From assembly GCF_019739195.1 (NCBI RefSeq), contig NZ_JAHHDS010000003.1, positions 1,426,001 through 1,490,000 on the forward strand: a stretch of 64,000 nucleotides of DNA, read 5' to 3'. The first letter of the stretch is position 1. Every line of letters starts with the position of its first letter. This document shows, one piece after another, positions 61,910 to 64,000 of this stretch. The DNA comes from Microcella sp. Its GTDB lineage: Bacteria > Actinomycetota > Actinomycetes > Actinomycetales > Microbacteriaceae. Under the pieces are notes generated by a model that was not told the origin of the DNA, made no database searches, and worked only from the letters and a program-made list of their open reading frames with translations. The position numbers and the translations under genes are program-made.

Positions 61910-62068
61910 TCACTCCTCCACGGTCGAGTCTTGCGGCAGGAAGGTGTCGGAAGCCCACGGAAAGACCCACTCGACGAGTGCTGCCACAATGAACACCGCA
62001 GCCACCGCGAAAATCAGGATGCGCAGCCAGGCCGGGCCGGGCAGAATGCGCCAGAGCGATGCGTACAC
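61910..62068 (-). CDS. Small single-span membrane protein
   Basis: A 52-residue frame from GTG 62068: VYASLWRILPGPAWLRILIF continues as a hydrophobic helix (AVAAVFIVAALVEWVFPW) and ends in an acidic tail (QDSTVEE). It is followed 5 bases later by the trpG start and preceded by the class E sortase gene, all on the minus strand. The codon usage and helix with aromatic flanks look real. Small proteins of this type are conserved between sortase and trpG in related genomes as far as I can recall, but I cannot confirm it here. Confidence 0.75.
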   Translation of the reverse strand: MYASLWRILPGPAWLRILIFAVAAVFIVAALVEWVFPWASDTFLPQDSTVEE

Positions 62069-62089
62069 GTCAGTCGCCGCCTCGAGCGC

Positions 62090-63049
62090 TCACGAGCCGG
62101 CCGCCTCGACGAGACCGCTGATGGCGGCGGGCGGGCCTCCTGCGCGGGGGTACCAGTTCTCCATCACGGCGTAGGCGATGATGCGCTCGGCCGATGAGAA
62201 CCGAGGGTTGCAGCTCGTCATGGTGAGAAAGCGATCGGTTGCTTCGACCGACGGCTCGCGTGGCACGGGCTCCAGCACCGAGACGTAGGTTGGCCACACG
62301 TACTCGAGGCCTCTGAAGCCGTACTCGTACCAGCCGTCGGCGGTCTCGACGTAGATCAGGTCGCCGACCCGCAGCTCAGCGATGTTGGCGAAGGGCGCCC
62401 CGAAGGTCGTGCGGTGCGCGGCGATGGCGAAGTTGCCCATCTCGCCGGGCATCTGCGTGTCGAGGTAGTGCCCCACACCGATCTGTCGATTGTTGAGCAC
62501 GGTGCTCAGGTCGATGCCGCCCGCGATCGGGCGCACCCAGTCGGCACCGAATCGCGGAACGATGAGCGTGCCGAACACTTCACCAGCCGCGGCAGGCTCA
62601 GCCACCACAGGTTCGCCGTTGTCCACCGCCGGTCGCTCGGTGATGGCTTCCGCCCGCTCCCACTCCTGCTGCAGCTGCTGCTGCACCTCAACACCCGCGG
62701 CCTGCTGCTCGGTGCCCGAGATGATGTCGTCGAGCCAGACGTACCAGCCCAAAAAGAGCATCACGACGACACCCGCGGTGATCAGCAGCTCACCGAGCAC
62801 TCCCACGATGGTGATCTTCGGTGCGGCCTTTGGCGGGGTCGCGTCGGTCGAGCCGAACTCTGAGGGGCTGGTCTCGAAAGCGCTGTCGTCTGACGATCGT
62901 GATTGTGCCGAGCGGGTGCGCTTCGACGCGGCACGTTCGCGCTCGCGAGCCTCTTTGCGGCTCAACGGCGCGCTCGCTTCTGGCTCCACCCCGGGCCCAG
63001 CGGCCTCGTCGGGCGAGAGACCGTCGTGAGGCCGGTCGTTCTCAATCAC
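62090..63049 (-). CDS. srtE: Class E sortase
   Basis: The 319-residue enzyme has a charged cytoplasmic region (1-77), one membrane helix (about 79-102) and the sortase domain (about 155-300) with H212 (AAHRTTFGAPF), C280 (TMTSCNPRFSS) and R289 (ERII). The short signal, two-part layout and the TMTSC motif fit class E, which cleaves LAxTG rather than LPxTG. The window carries six such substrates, which supports this call. The start is a GTG (VIENDRPHD). It is divergent from crgA. Confidence 0.93.
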   Translation of the reverse strand: MIENDRPHDGLSPDEAAGPGVEPEASAPLSRKEARERERAASKRTRSAQSRSSDDSAFETSPSEFGSTDATPPKAAPKITIVGVLGELLITAGVVVMLFLGWYVWLDDIISGTEQQAAGVEVQQQLQQEWERAEAITERPAVDNGEPVVAEPAAAGEVFGTLIVPRFGADWVRPIAGGIDLSTVLNNRQIGVGHYLDTQMPGEMGNFAIAAHRTTFGAPFANIAELRVGDLIYVETADGWYEYGFRGLEYVWPTYVSVLEPVPREPSVEATDRFLTMTSCNPRFSSAERIIAYAVMENWYPRAGGPPAAISGLVEAAGS

Positions 63050-63102
63050 CCGCTCATTGTAGGCGCAGGTGCTGTGCGGCCTGTCGGGCTAGACTCGACC
63101 GC

Positions 63103-63342
63103 ATGGCACGGTCAACTGCGCGCAGCGCCGAGAACCCCGAGACCCCCCGCGGCAACGACGCCCCGAACCCCGTCTGGTTCAAGCCCGTGATGTTCGGGTT
63201 CATGCTCGTCGGCCTTATCTGGATTCTCGTCTACTACGTGAGCCAGGCATCGTGGCCGGTGCCGAGCCTCGGCCCCTGGAACATCATGGTGGGCTTCGGC
63301 ATCATGTTCATCGGGTTCTTGATGACCACCCGGTGGCGCTGA
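63103..63342 (+). CDS. crgA: Cell division protein CrgA
   Basis: The 79-residue protein has two membrane segments (VMFGFMLVGLIWILVYYVSQ and NIMVGFGIMFIGFLMTTRW) joined by SWPVPSLGPW, the CrgA signature, and the ending TTRWR. It modulates FtsZ-ring and septal peptidoglycan assembly in actinobacteria. The gene is in its usual position near the kinase cluster and the replication origin side. Confidence 0.95.
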   Translation: MARSTARSAENPETPRGNDAPNPVWFKPVMFGFMLVGLIWILVYYVSQASWPVPSLGPWNIMVGFGIMFIGFLMTTRWR

Positions 63343-63374
63343 CCGGGGCTTTCTCGAAAACTACAGCGGTGTGA

Positions 63375-63405
63375 TTATCCCCACTGTGGAATCGTCTGTG
63401 GATAA
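63375..63405. promoter_or_regulatory. Two DnaA-box-like sites between crgA and the rhomboid gene
   Basis: TGTGGATAA (63397-63405) is the exact reverse complement of the consensus TTATCCACA. TTATCCCCA (63375-63383) differs from it at one base and lies in the opposite orientation, 13 bases away. The gap is only 81 bases long and is AT-richer than its surroundings. The position is close to the conserved origin-proximal block. Confidence 0.6.
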
Positions 63406-63423
63406 CTTTCCACCCGCGCCCCT

Positions 63424-64000
63424 TTAGAGCAGGGCGAAACGCGCGATCGTCGCGAGCACGAGCACGCCGCCGACGAGCGCCAGCAGCAGCGCTTGCCGTC
63501 GCTGCTGGTCGGCGCGACGGGTGCGCAGCATCACGGCCGCGCACGCAGCGCCGACGAGCAGACCGCCAATGTGCGCCTGCCATGAGAGTCCCGGCACGAT
63601 GAAGCCGAGCCCCAGGTTGATCGCAATGATCACCACGAGCTGAATGCTGGTTCCGCCCAAGCGCCGCTGAATGACGAAAAAGGCACCCAGCAGGCCGAAG
63701 ATCGCACCGGATGCTCCCACAATGGCGGTGTCCGGTGCGAGCCACAGCGCCGCGACGGAGCCGCCGAGCGTCGAGAGCACATATGTCGCCGCGAAGCGGA
63801 CTCGACCGATGAGAGCCTCGAGCAGCGGCCCGAGCACGAACAGCGAGTACATGTTGAACAGAATGTGGAAGAACGAGCGGTCGCTGTGCACGAGGGCCAC
63901 GGTGAGCATGCGCCACGGCTCTTGCAGCGTGAACGGCGGGTAGTAGGCGAGCGCGTTCGTCACGGCGCCCTGCGACAGCAGTTGCAGCACGAAGACCACG
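63424..64000 (-). CDS. Rhomboid-family intramembrane serine protease, 5' end outside the window
   Basis: At least 192 residues are visible. The catalytic Ser is in IVGASGAIFGLLGAFF and the His in WQAHIGGLLVG, the two rhomboid active-site motifs, with HILFNMYSLFVLGPLLE as the L1/helix-2 signature. Five or more membrane helices are present. The protein continues beyond base 64000, and N-terminal residues are missing. Rhomboid proteases near crgA are typical in this part of actinobacterial chromosomes. The substrate is unknown. Confidence 0.92.
   Translation of the reverse strand, partial: VVFVLQLLSQGAVTNALAYYPPFTLQEPWRMLTVALVHSDRSFFHILFNMYSLFVLGPLLEALIGRVRFAATYVLSTLGGSVAALWLAPDTAIVGASGAIFGLLGAFFVIQRRLGGTSIQLVVIIAINLGLGFIVPGLSWQAHIGGLLVGAACAAVMLRTRRADQQRRQALLLALVGGVLVLATIARFALL

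Noticed and set aside
1-64000. CRISPR arrays, transposases, IS elements, integrase or att sites, rRNA.
   Set aside because: None were visible; the only tandem repeats are short 8-base units and terminator hairpins.

Overview
This is a GC-rich, tightly packed chromosomal window from an actinobacterium, most likely a member of Microbacteriaceae. That placement rests on base and codon usage, the conserved fhaA-fhaB-pstP-rodA-pbpA-pknA-pknB cell-wall and signalling block with a neighbouring tRNA-Leu(CAG), crgA, NucS mismatch endonuclease, group III phosphofructokinase and class E sortase biology. The genus cannot be fixed from the sequence alone. I saw no phage, transposase, CRISPR or rRNA. Genes often overlap by 4 bases (ATGA/GTGA) or converge with overlapping stops, and no gene-free stretch exceeds 300 bases. 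The longest is the 288-base leader/terminator region between two surface-protein genes (21343-21630).

Layout. 1-6.3 kb: the tail of a GntR-type regulator, the bifunctional proline catabolic enzyme PutA, a divergent LysR regulator and an overlapping FAD oxidoreductase. 6.4-17.3 kb: a sortase-anchored beta-propeller protein, two DUF202 membrane proteins, a thioesterase, a DNA glycosylase, an F420/PPOX enzyme, PfkA, a quinone/acryloyl-CoA reductase-like enzyme, heme genes (hemD, hemY) and a set of small envelope-stress-type membrane proteins. 17.4-23.5 kb: two tandem large sortase-anchored surface proteins built from Cys-bracketed modules and sharing leader motifs. 23.7-34.6 kb: a serine hydrolase, an M13 peptidase, an MFS gene with a probable frameshift, a MATE transporter, a KtrA/KtrB potassium system, CsbD, a second MFS, an SDR and nucS. 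34.7-38.3 kb: two convergent LAxTG surface proteins. 39-45.4 kb: an operon of type III polyketide synthase, isoprenylcysteine-methyltransferase-like protein and FAD oxidoreductase, with divergent aldehyde dehydrogenase and GMC oxidoreductase genes. 45.4-49.4 kb: copper export (CopA, CopZ-like) with two CsoR-like operators, around another LAxTG protein. 49.5-51.7 kb: lycopene cyclase plus Brp/Blh beta-carotene dioxygenase, a retinal-making pair. 52-64 kb: the origin-proximal cell-wall and signalling block, trpG/pabA, a 52-residue membrane protein, class E sortase, crgA, consensus DnaA boxes and the start of a rhomboid protease gene.

Functional threads. Six proteins spread over the window end in LAxTG plus a membrane segment and basic tail, and one class E sortase gene sits in the cell-division block, so the window encodes both an anchoring enzyme and much of its likely clientele. 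The copper genes look like one CsoR regulon. The crtY-blh pair implies retinal and therefore probably a microbial rhodopsin elsewhere in the genome. The most system-like and least described parts are the paired Cys-module surface proteins with shared 8-base repeats in their leaders, and the polyketide/methyltransferase/oxidoreductase operon facing an aldehyde dehydrogenase.
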